A DNA stretch of 64,000 nt from Sphingobacterium sp. UGAL515B_05 (lineage in GTDB: Bacteria; Bacteroidota; Bacteroidia; Sphingobacteriales; Sphingobacteriaceae): the NCBI RefSeq assembly GCF_033097525.1, contig NZ_CP109907.1:3968001-4032000 (forward strand), in the 5' to 3' direction. The notes under the pieces were generated by a model that saw only the letters and a list, made by a program, of their open reading frames with translations, did not search any database and was not told the DNA's origin. The translations under genes were made by a program, and so were the position numbers. Shown here in pieces: positions 27,813-36,226 of the stretch. The first letter of the stretch is position 1. Each line of letters opens with the position of its first letter.

Positions 27813-29096
27813 ATGAAGAGAAAAGAATTTATCCGAAATACGAGCCTATTGGCAGCATCGGCGCTTTTTGCACAAACAAAAGTATTCGGTTTTCAAGCTG
27901 ATACGATCCGTGTAGGGCTGATCGGTACCAACGGTATGGGCTGGTCTAATCTGAATGCCATCTTGAAAGTACCAGGTGTGCTGTGTACGGCATTATGCGA
28001 TGTCGATGAAAATGTTTTAAAGAATCGAGCTGAGGAATTAAAGAAACGCAATATCAATGTGAAGACTTATATCGATTATACAGACCTCCTAAAAGCAAAT
28101 GACGTTGATGTTGTTATTGTCGCTACACCTGATCATTGGCATTGTATGCAAATGGTTGATGCTGTTGCGGCCGGAAAAGATGTATATGTCGAAAAACCGA
28201 TTGGAAACTCCATTCGGGAATGCGAAATTATGGTTGCAGCTGCTAAAAAGCATAAACGTGTTGTACAGGTAGGGCAATGGCAACGAAGCCAACAACATTT
28301 CAGAGATGCCATGGATTTTGTTCATAGCGGAAAATTGGGGAAAATACGTCTTGTTAAGGCTTGGGCTTATCAAGGTTGGATGAAGAGTATCCCGGTTCAG
28401 GCAGACGCTCCTGTTCCTACGGGAGTACATTATGATAAATGGTTGGGGCCAGCACCAAAACGTGCATTTAATCCCAATCGTTTTCACTTCAATTTTAGAT
28501 GGTATTGGGATTATGCAGGTGGCTTGATGACCGATTGGGGGGTACATATGTTGGATTATGCGCTGATCGGAATGAAAGTATCAGATCCTGTTTCGGTTAT
28601 GGCTGCTGGCGGTAAATTTGCTTATCCTGACGATGCCGCTGAAACACCGGATAGTTTAACAACGGTATACGAGTTTGATGGATTTAATGTTCAATGGGAG
28701 CAGGCAACAGGTATAGATTTGGGTCCTTACCAGAAGACTCACGGAGTTGCTTTCATTGGCAATAATGGTACCTTGGTGGTCAATCGTGAGGGTTGGGAAG
28801 TTATCCCGGAGAAAGGGCGAATGGATGCTGTGTCTTTTCAACGTTCACAGGACAATGGATTGGACAAGCATATGGTTAATTTTGTTGAAGCAGTTAGAAA
28901 GAAATCCGTGGAAGGTTTACATGCTCCGATAGAAGCTGGGGCACATATCGCGATATTCTCACAAATGGGAAATATTGCTTATCGGGCCAAAAAGAAATTG
29001 TTCTGGGACAAACAAAAGCGCAGTTTCAATGATAAGGATGCAGACCAGTACCTGGCGAAAGTTTATCATAATGGTTATAACCTGCCCAAAGTCTAA
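27813..29096 (+). CDS. Exported Gfo/Idh/MocA family oxidoreductase
   Basis: 427 residues. The N-terminus MKRKEFIRNTSLLAASALFA looks like a Tat-type leader in which the twin arginine is KR-K. This is common among Bacteroidota members of the family, which act in the periplasm with a bound NAD. Rossmann start is RVGLIGTNGMGWSN, the EKP motif is VYVEKPIGNS, and the C-terminal domain contains YWDYAGGLMTDWGVHMLDYA with the catalytic-type Asp and His. Some relatives are GH109 enzymes or oxidise sugars. The next gene, a fucosidase, starts 2 bp after the stop, so it may act on a sugar from the same glycan. Confidence 0.92.
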   Translation: MKRKEFIRNTSLLAASALFAQTKVFGFQADTIRVGLIGTNGMGWSNLNAILKVPGVLCTALCDVDENVLKNRAEELKKRNINVKTYIDYTDLLKANDVDVVIVATPDHWHCMQMVDAVAAGKDVYVEKPIGNSIRECEIMVAAAKKHKRVVQVGQWQRSQQHFRDAMDFVHSGKLGKIRLVKAWAYQGWMKSIPVQADAPVPTGVHYDKWLGPAPKRAFNPNRFHFNFRWYWDYAGGLMTDWGVHMLDYALIGMKVSDPVSVMAAGGKFAYPDDAAETPDSLTTVYEFDGFNVQWEQATGIDLGPYQKTHGVAFIGNNGTLVVNREGWEVIPEKGRMDAVSFQRSQDNGLDKHMVNFVEAVRKKSVEGLHAPIEAGAHIAIFSQMGNIAYRAKKKLFWDKQKRSFNDKDADQYLAKVYHNGYNLPKV

Positions 29097-29097
29097 G

Positions 29098-30873
29098 ATG
29101 TTAAAAATAGCTGTTAAAAAGATATTGTTTTGTCTAGCACTGTCGGGGTTGGTTGTGAACCAGGTTTCAGCGCAACAGATGGAACAGATGTGGAATGGTA
29201 AAGGGGGAAATAAACCGATCGCCCAAAATAGAGGGAAACTGTTCCGTGAAGGCAAATATGCGATGTTTATCCATTGGGGAATCTATTCGCAGCTGGCAAA
29301 TACCTGGCAGGGAAAAACGTTTTATGGCATAGGGGAGTGGCTCATGAACAAGAGCATGGCCAATATCCCTGTTGCGGACTATATGGCTGCTGCGGGTTCT
29401 TTCCGTCCAGATCATTTTGATGCTAAAGCTATTGTGCAGCTTGCAAAAGATGCGGGAATGCGTTACATCGTGATTACAAGTAAACATCACGATGGATTTT
29501 CAATGTTTCATTCTAAGGTGAATTCTTTTAATATTGTTGAGGCTACTGATTTTAAGCGTGATCCAATGATTGAGCTCGCAAAAGCCTGTAAAGAGGGGGG
29601 AATTGGTTTTGGGTTCTATTATTCGCAAAATCAGGATTGGACTTATCCTGGCGGAAATGGTGGCCCCAAGGTGAATGCAGCTGGTCAGCCGAAAACATTT
29701 GATGATTATTTTTGGGAAAAATGTTATCCTGAGGTGAATCAGATTACAACGGAGTATGGACCGATAGAATTGGTCTGGTTCGATACTCCAGGTGGGATGG
29801 ATAAGAAATACGCACAAAAACTTGTCGAATTGGTTCATAAAAATCAACCTGGGGCGTATGTGTCAGGACGAGTTGGGCACGGGCTTGGTGATTATTCTAC
29901 TTTAGGAGATATGGAAGTGCCGCGGCAGAATGTTCCGGGGCTTTGGGAAGCAGTAGATGTAACCAACGATTCTTGGGGTTATGCTTGGTACGACAATAAT
30001 TGGAAGAGTGCTCGTGAGATCTTGTCACGTACATTGTCGACTATTGGTCGGGGAGGGACCTATATGTTAAATGTTGGGCCTAAACCCGACGGGACTATTC
30101 CAGAGCCAGCGAGCTTAGCGTTGCGCGGTGCGGGTGCCTGGATCCGAAAATATCCAGAGACCGTTTATGGCGCACAGGCGTCACCTTGGGGGCATGCCTT
30201 ACCCTGGGGAGATGCTACTGTACAGGGACATAAAATTTCATTGTTGGTCTATCATTGGCCGACCAATGGAAAGTTGTTTGTTCCGGGCTTAACAAAAGGG
30301 ATAAAGTCGATTAGCCTTTTAACTTCCAACGGCAAAAAGTCCTTGAATTACACGTTCGATGGAAAATGGTTAAAAATCAATACGCCAGGTGTAGCTCCCG
30401 ACCCATTGGTTTCTGTCATTGAGGTAGTTATGCAGGAAATACCCGTTATTGATAACATGTTGGGAGTTGATCCGGCCATGGAGACAATTGTGCCTGTTGA
30501 TTTTGCTGAAGTTAAAGGATGTAATAAAACTGGAAAGTCCTGGATGGAAAAATTCGGTGAATGGAAGCATGTGGTTCAAGTAGGGAAATGGACTGATGAA
30601 AGTAAACTAACGTATGCTATAGACATTGTTAAGCCAGGCTATTATCAAATTGATCTCAATTATACGGGGCAGGGGAGAGTGGTGTGGAAGATCGAAAACT
30701 CGGCTGGGGAGATCGTGCAGAATCAGCAAGCGGCCTCTTCCGTGTATAATTGGTACCCTTGGGGATGGATGAAATTTAAGGTTCCGGGGCGCTACAAAAT
30801 TACTGTTTCTTTAGTGGAAGGGGATGGTGATAAACTCAGTCTTACTGCACTTCGATTTAAATCTGTAGAATAG
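29098..30873 (+). CDS. GH29 alpha-L-fucosidase, secreted
   Basis: 591 residues from the ATG at 29098, two bases after the previous stop. A longer in-frame start at 28975 lies inside the upstream gene and gives no signal peptide. The signal peptide ends NQVSAQ. GH29 marks: GKYAMFIHWGIYSQLANTW, YIVITSKHHDGFSMF, and LVWFDTPGG carrying the Asp nucleophile near residue 222. A C-terminal beta domain follows (LNYTGQGRVVWKIENSAG). It should remove alpha-L-fucose from glycans in the periplasm. The acid/base residue cannot be fixed by eye, as it varies in GH29. Confidence 0.93.
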   Translation: MLKIAVKKILFCLALSGLVVNQVSAQQMEQMWNGKGGNKPIAQNRGKLFREGKYAMFIHWGIYSQLANTWQGKTFYGIGEWLMNKSMANIPVADYMAAAGSFRPDHFDAKAIVQLAKDAGMRYIVITSKHHDGFSMFHSKVNSFNIVEATDFKRDPMIELAKACKEGGIGFGFYYSQNQDWTYPGGNGGPKVNAAGQPKTFDDYFWEKCYPEVNQITTEYGPIELVWFDTPGGMDKKYAQKLVELVHKNQPGAYVSGRVGHGLGDYSTLGDMEVPRQNVPGLWEAVDVTNDSWGYAWYDNNWKSAREILSRTLSTIGRGGTYMLNVGPKPDGTIPEPASLALRGAGAWIRKYPETVYGAQASPWGHALPWGDATVQGHKISLLVYHWPTNGKLFVPGLTKGIKSISLLTSNGKKSLNYTFDGKWLKINTPGVAPDPLVSVIEVVMQEIPVIDNMLGVDPAMETIVPVDFAEVKGCNKTGKSWMEKFGEWKHVVQVGKWTDESKLTYAIDIVKPGYYQIDLNYTGQGRVVWKIENSAGEIVQNQQAASSVYNWYPWGWMKFKVPGRYKITVSLVEGDGDKLSLTALRFKSVE

Positions 30874-30898
30874 AGCTCAAAAGTCTATTCTACAGATT
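30860..30898. terminator. 15-bp inverted repeat across two convergent stop codons
   Basis: AATCTGTAGAATAGA (30860-30874) and TCTATTCTACAGATT (30884-30898) are perfect arms with a 9-base loop. Each arm contains the TAG stop and last codons (Ser-Val-Glu) of one of the two facing genes. Confidence 0.75.
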
Positions 30899-31226
30899 CT
30901 TCAATAATCACCTTTCTGTGCTCTCGGCCCCAGTTAATCATTTCTTGGATGATATTACCAAATGTCCGGCAATAGGCAGTCGGATGATATTCAACCAGTA
31001 CCGGGCTATCTGGATAGACCTTTCTGTTAACAAGCTTGTTGAGTTCCATATCTTTCAATTCTTTGGACAGCATACGCGTCGTGATACCGGGGATACTTCG
31101 TTCAATTTCTCGAAACCGTTTATTACCGTTGCATAGTGAATTGATAATGGGAATACGCCATTTTCCGCCTATAAAATACAGGGTGTCCTGTAATGCTCTT
31201 AGTTCTTCTACTTGATTTCTTTCCAT
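30885..31226 (-). CDS. HxlR family transcriptional regulator
   Basis: 113 residues, the normal family size. Winged-helix marks are FIGGKWRIPIINSLCNGNKR, FREIERSIPGITTRMLSKEL and VEYHPTAYCRTFGNIIQEM. Many HxlR regulators respond to aldehydes, quinones or redox signals, but the conserved N-terminal Cys is not evident here. It is divergent from the SDR gene with only 78 bp between starts, so it probably regulates that gene and itself. Confidence 0.92.
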   Translation of the reverse strand: MERNQVEELRALQDTLYFIGGKWRIPIINSLCNGNKRFREIERSIPGITTRMLSKELKDMELNKLVNRKVYPDSPVLVEYHPTAYCRTFGNIIQEMINWGREHRKVIIEESVE

Positions 31227-31258
31227 GGTAATTTTGGTATACTCTATTATACTGGTAT

Positions 31259-31266
31259 CAAATGTA
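31259..31266 (-). promoter_or_regulatory. HxlR promoter -7 element
   Basis: Minus-strand TACATTTG matches TAnnTTTG, 33 bp before the HxlR ATG. It lies 15 bp from the facing -7 element of the SDR gene, so the two promoters overlap. Confidence 0.55.
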
Positions 31267-31280
31267 TATCAAATACCCGA

Positions 31281-31288
31281 TATATTTG
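31281..31288 (+). promoter_or_regulatory. SDR gene promoter -7 element
   Basis: TATATTTG matches TAnnTTTG, 17 bp before the SDR ATG at 31305. The leader would be only about 10 nt. Confidence 0.55.
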
Positions 31289-31304
31289 TCAAAAAAATAG
31301 AACA

Positions 31305-32054
31305 ATGGAAAATTTACAAAACAAAGTCGTCTTAGTTACGGGAGGGAATAGTGGAATTGGTTTCGCAACAGCAAAGGAGTTTAGTGAAAATGGAGCACAA
31401 GTTATTATTACAGGCAGAAGAAAACAAGCTATTGATCAAGCTGCTGAGCGGATAGGAGCAACAGCCTACGTGGCGGATCAGGCTATACTGCAAGATATTG
31501 AAAAACTTGCTCAGGAAATAGAAGATCGGTTTGGATATATTGATGTCCTATTTATCAACGCCGGTATTACAGGTGAAGGAGGTTTTATTGCTGAAGCATC
31601 AGAAGCGAATTTTGATGCAGTAATGGATATCAATTTAAAAGGCTCATATTTTATGTTGAGTAGATTTATCCCACTACTTCGCGATGGTGCGTCTGTCGTT
31701 ATTCTTTCTTCTAATGTAGCTACCTTAAATATGCCAGCGAGTTCGATTTACCAAGCGAGTAAAGCGGCCGTTAATTCCTTTGCCAAAACAGCAGCAATGG
31801 AGCTTGCAAACCGTAAAATTCGTGTAAACACGGTGAGTCCGGGTCCGACCAGGACAGATGTGCTTAACAAGAATTATGACCAGCTGACTGTCGAAAATAT
31901 TTGGAATAAGTTGGCTGCTGAATCTCCACTCAAAAAGATAGGTACAGCGGAAGACGTCGCTAAAATGGTTGTTTATCTGAGTGGTGAACATGCATCTTAC
32001 ATCACTGGCGCTGATTTTGTTTTGGACGGTGGAATGGGTATCAATCATTCTTAA
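31305..32054 (+). CDS. SDR family NAD(P)-dependent oxidoreductase
   Basis: 249 residues from the ATG at 31305. The cofactor loop TGGNSGIG is at about residue 13, NAG in INAGITG, the catalytic Ser in SSNVATLN and the YxxxK pair in SIYQASKAA. The C-terminus ITGADFVLDGGM is typical of the classical group. Cytosolic reduction or oxidation of a carbonyl/alcohol substrate. Control by the divergent HxlR regulator suggests a role in detoxifying a reactive carbonyl, which is inference. Confidence 0.93.
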   Translation: MENLQNKVVLVTGGNSGIGFATAKEFSENGAQVIITGRRKQAIDQAAERIGATAYVADQAILQDIEKLAQEIEDRFGYIDVLFINAGITGEGGFIAEASEANFDAVMDINLKGSYFMLSRFIPLLRDGASVVILSSNVATLNMPASSIYQASKAAVNSFAKTAAMELANRKIRVNTVSPGPTRTDVLNKNYDQLTVENIWNKLAAESPLKKIGTAEDVAKMVVYLSGEHASYITGADFVLDGGMGINHS

Positions 32055-32093
32055 ACACCTGACAGCATACTAAGAGATCTCTAGGTGAAGAAC

Positions 32094-32135
32094 TTATCCT
32101 TCGTAGATATTGAATTATTATCATACGAAGGATAA
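32094..32135. terminator. Terminator between SDR and cold-shock genes
   Basis: TTATCCTTCGTA (32094-32105) and TACGAAGGATAA (32124-32135) are perfect arms with an 18-base loop. A weaker hairpin lies just before it (CACCT at 32056 with AGGTG at 32083, enclosing the palindrome AGAGATCTCT). Confidence 0.75.
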
Positions 32136-33059
32136 TCAATCGTTCAGATTCTTTGTCTGATCTCGCTTATTATATTGAGGCGGATTGCATGCTGATTTTA
32201 CGACATTAAATAGTTTCAGCCATTCTTGCAGCAGCGTCTGTATTTTTTCAATAGAATCCTCATTCTCCAAAAACTCAATATAAGGTAACAATGGTTCAAT
32301 ATCCTTTTTGTCCATTGTTTCTATGTCATCAAATAAAGCATTTACAAAATCAGTGCAAAAAGATTTGCCAAAGCTGTAAGTGTTTATTCTCGCTAGATCT
32401 TCACAATTGATTTCGGTAGCATTCAGATTAAATACAAGCTCAGGGATTTCGTAGTCGCCTTCTGCCGGATAGCCGATGTACCTAAACATGCTTTCTTTCC
32501 ATACGCGAAATAGGATTTGATGTGAGACATGTTTCCCAAAGTATTCGAACACCTTGGAAAGTATATCGTAAGCGGTTTCTTTCTCAAAAACACCAGTAAT
32601 GCTTTTGTCGATCAATTCGGCATAGGAAATGAAAATTGAACTATCAAAATGAACATCAAAATTAGCGGTCAGCATGGCCACAATATGTTCTCTGGGCTGG
32701 ATTCTTAAAAGTTGTCTTGCTGTTAATGAGGTTAAGTTATGCTTTTGTTCTCGACCGTGGCTGTCGGGGAGGAGTACGGTGTGTTCTTTGTCGAGGAGGG
32801 AGATAACGAATTTCCAATCTTCGGGCCTTTTGAGAATCCTGCAGTTCTGGGCGAGATAACCGCTCCTTTTAGGGTCGGGTTTCTTATCGCCAACAATAAC
32901 TTCTCCAGGTTGAATAATATGTTCTGGAGGAACTTTAAACCTGCGTATATGCACAAAGAGTTCTTCTCCGGAAGGTAACGCAAGAGTACCAAATCCTTTG
33001 TTATTGTCGAACCATTTGACTGCGCCGATAAACATGGCTGGGGTTGAGTTTTGTTTCAA
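32136..33059 (-). CDS. Cold-shock-domain protein with long C-terminal extension
   Basis: 307 residues. Residues about 9-75 form a cold-shock domain: GAVKWFDNNKGFGTLALPSG holds the RNP1-like motif and LFVHIRRF the RNP2-like motif. The remaining ~230 residues are not recognised; they are mostly helical in pattern (AYDILSKVFEYFGKHVSH, DSIEKIQTLLQEWLKLFN). Normal CspA-type proteins are ~70 residues, so this is a fusion of an RNA/DNA-binding fold to an unknown helical module. Likely cytosolic nucleic-acid binding; the role is unknown. Confidence 0.85.
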   Translation of the reverse strand: MKQNSTPAMFIGAVKWFDNNKGFGTLALPSGEELFVHIRRFKVPPEHIIQPGEVIVGDKKPDPKRSGYLAQNCRILKRPEDWKFVISLLDKEHTVLLPDSHGREQKHNLTSLTARQLLRIQPREHIVAMLTANFDVHFDSSIFISYAELIDKSITGVFEKETAYDILSKVFEYFGKHVSHQILFRVWKESMFRYIGYPAEGDYEIPELVFNLNATEINCEDLARINTYSFGKSFCTDFVNALFDDIETMDKKDIEPLLPYIEFLENEDSIEKIQTLLQEWLKLFNVVKSACNPPQYNKRDQTKNLND

Positions 33060-33154
33060 TAGTATAAAGGTAATGAATAAATGCCTTTATTAGGTATTGA
33101 AAATGAAATATTTGCAATTATTTGTGCTATATCACCTATTTTTCTCGTATTTAC

Positions 33155-34090
33155 CTACTTATTTGGTTGGGGAAAAGATTTTCGGAAGGCCAAAGGAGAC
33201 ATATTTGTCTTCGCTTTGAATAACTTGTTAAATGATTGGGGATGGCCAAAGCCCAAGTCGTAAGCAACTTCGCTTACGGATAGGTTTGTGATGGATAATT
33301 TCTCTTTTGCTTTGTCAATTATTTTATCATGGATGAAATGTTGCGTATTTTCACCGGTCTGCAAACGGAGCATATCGCTTAAATAACTGGCCGAAATGTG
33401 TAGGCGTTCAGCAAGATACTGTACCGTTGGGATGCCTTGTTTGGTAGAAATATTGTTAGAGAAATATGTTTCCAATATTTCATCAAGTTTGGCTATTAAG
33501 TTCGTATTAATCGCTTTTCGTGTGATAAATTGTCTTTTATAAAATCGGTTGGCATAATTTAAAAGTAATTCAATGTGGGAAATAATCACATCTTGACTAA
33601 AGTCATCGATTCGGCTAGTTAATTCTTCATCGATGTGCCGGAAGATGGAAATAATTCGGTCTTTTTCTTTTTCGGATAAATGTAGGGCTTCATTTGTGGT
33701 ATAAGAAAAAAAGCCGTATTGTTTTATTTTTTTTGCTAGCGGATATCCCCAAAAGAAATCAGGATGTATCAAAAGGGTATATTGTGAGCATACTTCGCCT
33801 TCATTTGCGCCGTGGTTCCCTATAATTTGATTTGGAGCGGCAAACAGAAGTCCACCTTCGTCAAAGTCATAGTAACCTTGTCCATAGATGAGTTTTCCTT
33901 TAACACTCGGTTTGTAGGATATTTTGTAAAAATTCAATACATGCGGTTGAGGAATATTGTTGAGCATCACCTGATGAGTGCTGCCATTCACCATGCTAAC
34001 CAAGGGGTGGGCCGGTGTTGGAAGGCCAAAAGCACGGTGAATATCCGATAGGGATTCCATCTTTGGAAGAGCTTTTTGTTCTTTTTTCAT
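33155..34090 (-). CDS. AraC family transcriptional regulator
   Basis: 311 residues from the ATG at 34090. An upstream in-frame ATG would extend across a 12-bp inverted repeat into the SDR gene and is unlikely. The N-terminal cupin-like sensor (VLNFYKISYKPSVKG, GLLFAAPNQIIGNHG) is followed by an AraC helix-turn-helix domain from about 205 (TVQYLAERLHISASYLSDML, GFGHPQSFNKLFKAKTNMSP). It lies downstream of an SDR gene on the same strand, a common regulator/target pairing in Bacteroidota. Confidence 0.93.
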   Translation of the reverse strand: MKKEQKALPKMESLSDIHRAFGLPTPAHPLVSMVNGSTHQVMLNNIPQPHVLNFYKISYKPSVKGKLIYGQGYYDFDEGGLLFAAPNQIIGNHGANEGEVCSQYTLLIHPDFFWGYPLAKKIKQYGFFSYTTNEALHLSEKEKDRIISIFRHIDEELTSRIDDFSQDVIISHIELLLNYANRFYKRQFITRKAINTNLIAKLDEILETYFSNNISTKQGIPTVQYLAERLHISASYLSDMLRLQTGENTQHFIHDKIIDKAKEKLSITNLSVSEVAYDLGFGHPQSFNKLFKAKTNMSPLAFRKSFPQPNK

Positions 34091-34105
34091 TTTTGAATTT
34101 ACGTA

Positions 34106-34142
34106 ATTCTCGTTTACAATAGCCGATAATGTAAACGAGAAT
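34106..34142. promoter_or_regulatory. 12-bp inverted repeat upstream of AraC gene
   Basis: ATTCTCGTTTAC (34106-34117) and GTAAACGAGAAT (34131-34142) are perfect arms with a 13-base spacer, ending 15 bp before the AraC ATG. There is no T run on the transcribed strand, so an operator fits better than a terminator for the SDR gene. Confidence 0.55.
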
Positions 34143-34164
34143 GAATTATTGACATAGGGATTAC

Positions 34165-35007
34165 TTACTTGGAAACGCCTTGAGCTTGGGCTGAAACAGT
34201 ATCCCATTCTTTCCATGTGGTAATCCTTTCGGCATATACACTACTTACCCAAGATAGATTCCCATTTCCTAGATTAAACCGCAAGGGAGGATTTTCTGTG
34301 TCAACAATACTGAAGATTGCAGCTGGAGTTGCATTCGGATCGCCTTTCTCCATTTTTCCTAAATCAGTAAAAAATTGGGCTTTAAAATCCTGGTAAGGAT
34401 CTAATGTTTCAGCAAATTGTAGTGATTCCTGACTCCCAAATTCTGTGGCGTAGGCTCCGGGTTCTATGATGGTTACTCTGATGCCAAACGCTTTGACTTC
34501 AAGCGCTAAACTTTCGTGTATTGCTTCAAATGCCCATTTTGAGGAACAATAGTATCCGATCACAGGTAGCGTGACATGGCCTAAGCTACTTGATGTACCT
34601 AAGATGTGACCATGTCCTTGCTGACGTAATAATGGTAAAACAGCTTGAATGACAGCGACCGGTCCAAGGATATTTGTTTCATATTGTTTTCGAATATCGT
34701 CCATGCTAGCTTCCTCAATAGTTCCAACCAGAGAGTAACCTGCATTGTTAAGGACAATGTCTAACTGGCCAAAGTGATCATATGCCTGTTGTACAACAGT
34801 TTTTACTTTTTCGGTATCGGTAACGTCCAATTCCAGTGTCAATACGTTGTCTCCATATTTCTCATTGAGATAGGCGATGGAAGAGAGTCGTCGTGCGGTA
34901 GCAATTACTTTGTCGCCTCGCTGGAGCGCTGCCTCTGTCCAGATTTTCCCGAATCCGCGCGAACTGCCCGTGATAAACCAGATTTTACTTTGCGTATTTT
35001 GTGTCAT
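34165..35007 (-). CDS. SDR family oxidoreductase
   Basis: 280 residues from the ATG at 35007 (MTQNTQSKIWFITGSSRGFG). Marks: cofactor loop TGSSRGFG, DVTDTEKV, NNAGYSLVG, catalytic Ser in TSSSLGHVT and YxxxK as YYCSSK. This group of SDRs with 'SRGFG' starts is common next to AraC regulators. Substrate unknown. An alternative ATG at 35064 adds a leader that fits no family member. Confidence 0.92.
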   Translation of the reverse strand: MTQNTQSKIWFITGSSRGFGKIWTEAALQRGDKVIATARRLSSIAYLNEKYGDNVLTLELDVTDTEKVKTVVQQAYDHFGQLDIVLNNAGYSLVGTIEEASMDDIRKQYETNILGPVAVIQAVLPLLRQQGHGHILGTSSSLGHVTLPVIGYYCSSKWAFEAIHESLALEVKAFGIRVTIIEPGAYATEFGSQESLQFAETLDPYQDFKAQFFTDLGKMEKGDPNATPAAIFSIVDTENPPLRFNLGNGNLSWVSSVYAERITTWKEWDTVSAQAQGVSK

Positions 35008-35149
35008 GTTTCTTTGTATTTGTAATACAAACTTCCATAAAGCGCGTCTAATAAAAATCGCCAAATTGAGGGAATATGTAGCCGAAAGGAGTTTTGTGAA
35101 ATTTATTTAGGAGAATAATTCTATGAAATTATTTTTTGTCTCTTAGTCG

Positions 35150-35157
35150 TAATTTTG
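35150..35157 (+). promoter_or_regulatory. Promoter -7 element for the radical SAM gene
   Basis: TAATTTTG matches TAnnTTTG, 63 bp upstream of the ATG at 35221, in the 213-bp gap shared with the divergent SDR gene. Confidence 0.45.
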
Positions 35158-35220
35158 AATTAACTTAGTATGTTAAAATCTGTTTTATAAGATAGATTTT
35201 CAGTAAACGTAAAGTTCCGT

Positions 35221-36105
35221 ATGCAGCGTGTAATTGCTAAATCCATTCTTAACAAAACAAAACGGAGAGATCCTTGGTTTCTTGATGACTATACTTTAAA
35301 TCCCTATAGTGGATGCTCTTTTAACTGTCTATATTGTTATATCAGGGGCAGCAAATATGGGGTAAATATGGCTGAAAAGCTAAGTGTCAAACAGAACGCG
35401 ATTGATTTGTTGGATCGTGCTTTAGCGCTCCGTGCCCGTAAAAAACAATATGGAATAATTGTACTGTCGTCTGCAACAGATCCTTATCTGCAATTTGAAC
35501 AGACGGAGTTACTGACGCGGCAATTGTTGGAAATTATATTACATTATCGTTTTCCGGTACATATTATCACCAAATCGGATCTTGTCAGTAGAGATTTTGA
35601 TTTATTGAACCAGATCGATGCTGAAGCGATACTCCCATTTGATCTGCAAGGTAAATTAACCCATGGTGCCATTATTACCTTTTCATTTTCGACCATCGAT
35701 TCAGAAATTGCCAGAATATTTGAACCGGGAGCACCATCGCCCGAGCTTCGTCTGAATACCTTGAGCCAGGCACGGATGATGGGATTGTGTAGTGGCGTAA
35801 GTTTAATGCCTTTGTTGCCTTTTATTTCAGATACAGGAGCTCATCTTGATCAGATGTTTTCGACTTTTCGATCCGTTGATGCAAATTATATTTTTCCAGC
35901 AACCTTGGCGTTATATGGTTCTGACCCTGGTGATAATCGGACTTTGGTTATGCGTGCGGTTGAAAAACACTATCCACAGCTCGTGGAAAAATACCAACAA
36001 TTGTTTGGTCCGGACGGTAAGCTTCCCAACTATTATCGACAGGCATTTGCGGAAAAGATAAAGGAATTATGTGTACAATATGGGTTGCGAGACCGGCTGT
36101 TTTAG
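35221..36105 (+). CDS. SPL-family radical SAM protein
   Basis: 294 residues. The Fe-S motif is GCSFNCLYCY, giving C-x3-C-x2-C at residues 32, 36 and 39, which binds the 4Fe-4S cluster that cleaves SAM. The start (ILNKTKRRDPWFLDDYTLNP) and IIVLSSATDPYLQFEQTELL fit the spore-photoproduct-lyase-like / Rv2578c group. True spore photoproduct lyase is not expected in a non-sporulating Bacteroidota, so the substrate is open; nucleic acid repair or modification is a guess. It stands alone with its own promoter. Confidence 0.88.
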   Translation: MQRVIAKSILNKTKRRDPWFLDDYTLNPYSGCSFNCLYCYIRGSKYGVNMAEKLSVKQNAIDLLDRALALRARKKQYGIIVLSSATDPYLQFEQTELLTRQLLEIILHYRFPVHIITKSDLVSRDFDLLNQIDAEAILPFDLQGKLTHGAIITFSFSTIDSEIARIFEPGAPSPELRLNTLSQARMMGLCSGVSLMPLLPFISDTGAHLDQMFSTFRSVDANYIFPATLALYGSDPGDNRTLVMRAVEKHYPQLVEKYQQLFGPDGKLPNYYRQAFAEKIKELCVQYGLRDRLF

Positions 36106-36216
36106 CTACCAAGTTTACTGATTTTATCTTCAAAAAATCAGATCTCATTTTTGTTTTTATAAGTTGTTGTAAAATAGGTTTATATGGTGTGAAAAAGACG
36201 TTTAATTTATTTTTCG

Positions 36217-36224
36217 TACCTTTG
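36217..36224 (+). promoter_or_regulatory. Promoter -7 element for the glycine-betaine operon
   Basis: TACCTTTG matches TAnnTTTG. The predicted start near 36230 leaves a leader of over 330 nt before the proV ATG. Confidence 0.6.
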
Positions 36225-36226
36225 TA

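Noticed and set aside
33081..33263. 60-codon hydrophobic open frame on the plus strand
   Set aside because: More than half of it overlaps the 3' end of the AraC gene on the other strand. The apparent membrane segment comes from AT-rich DNA and no promoter was seen.
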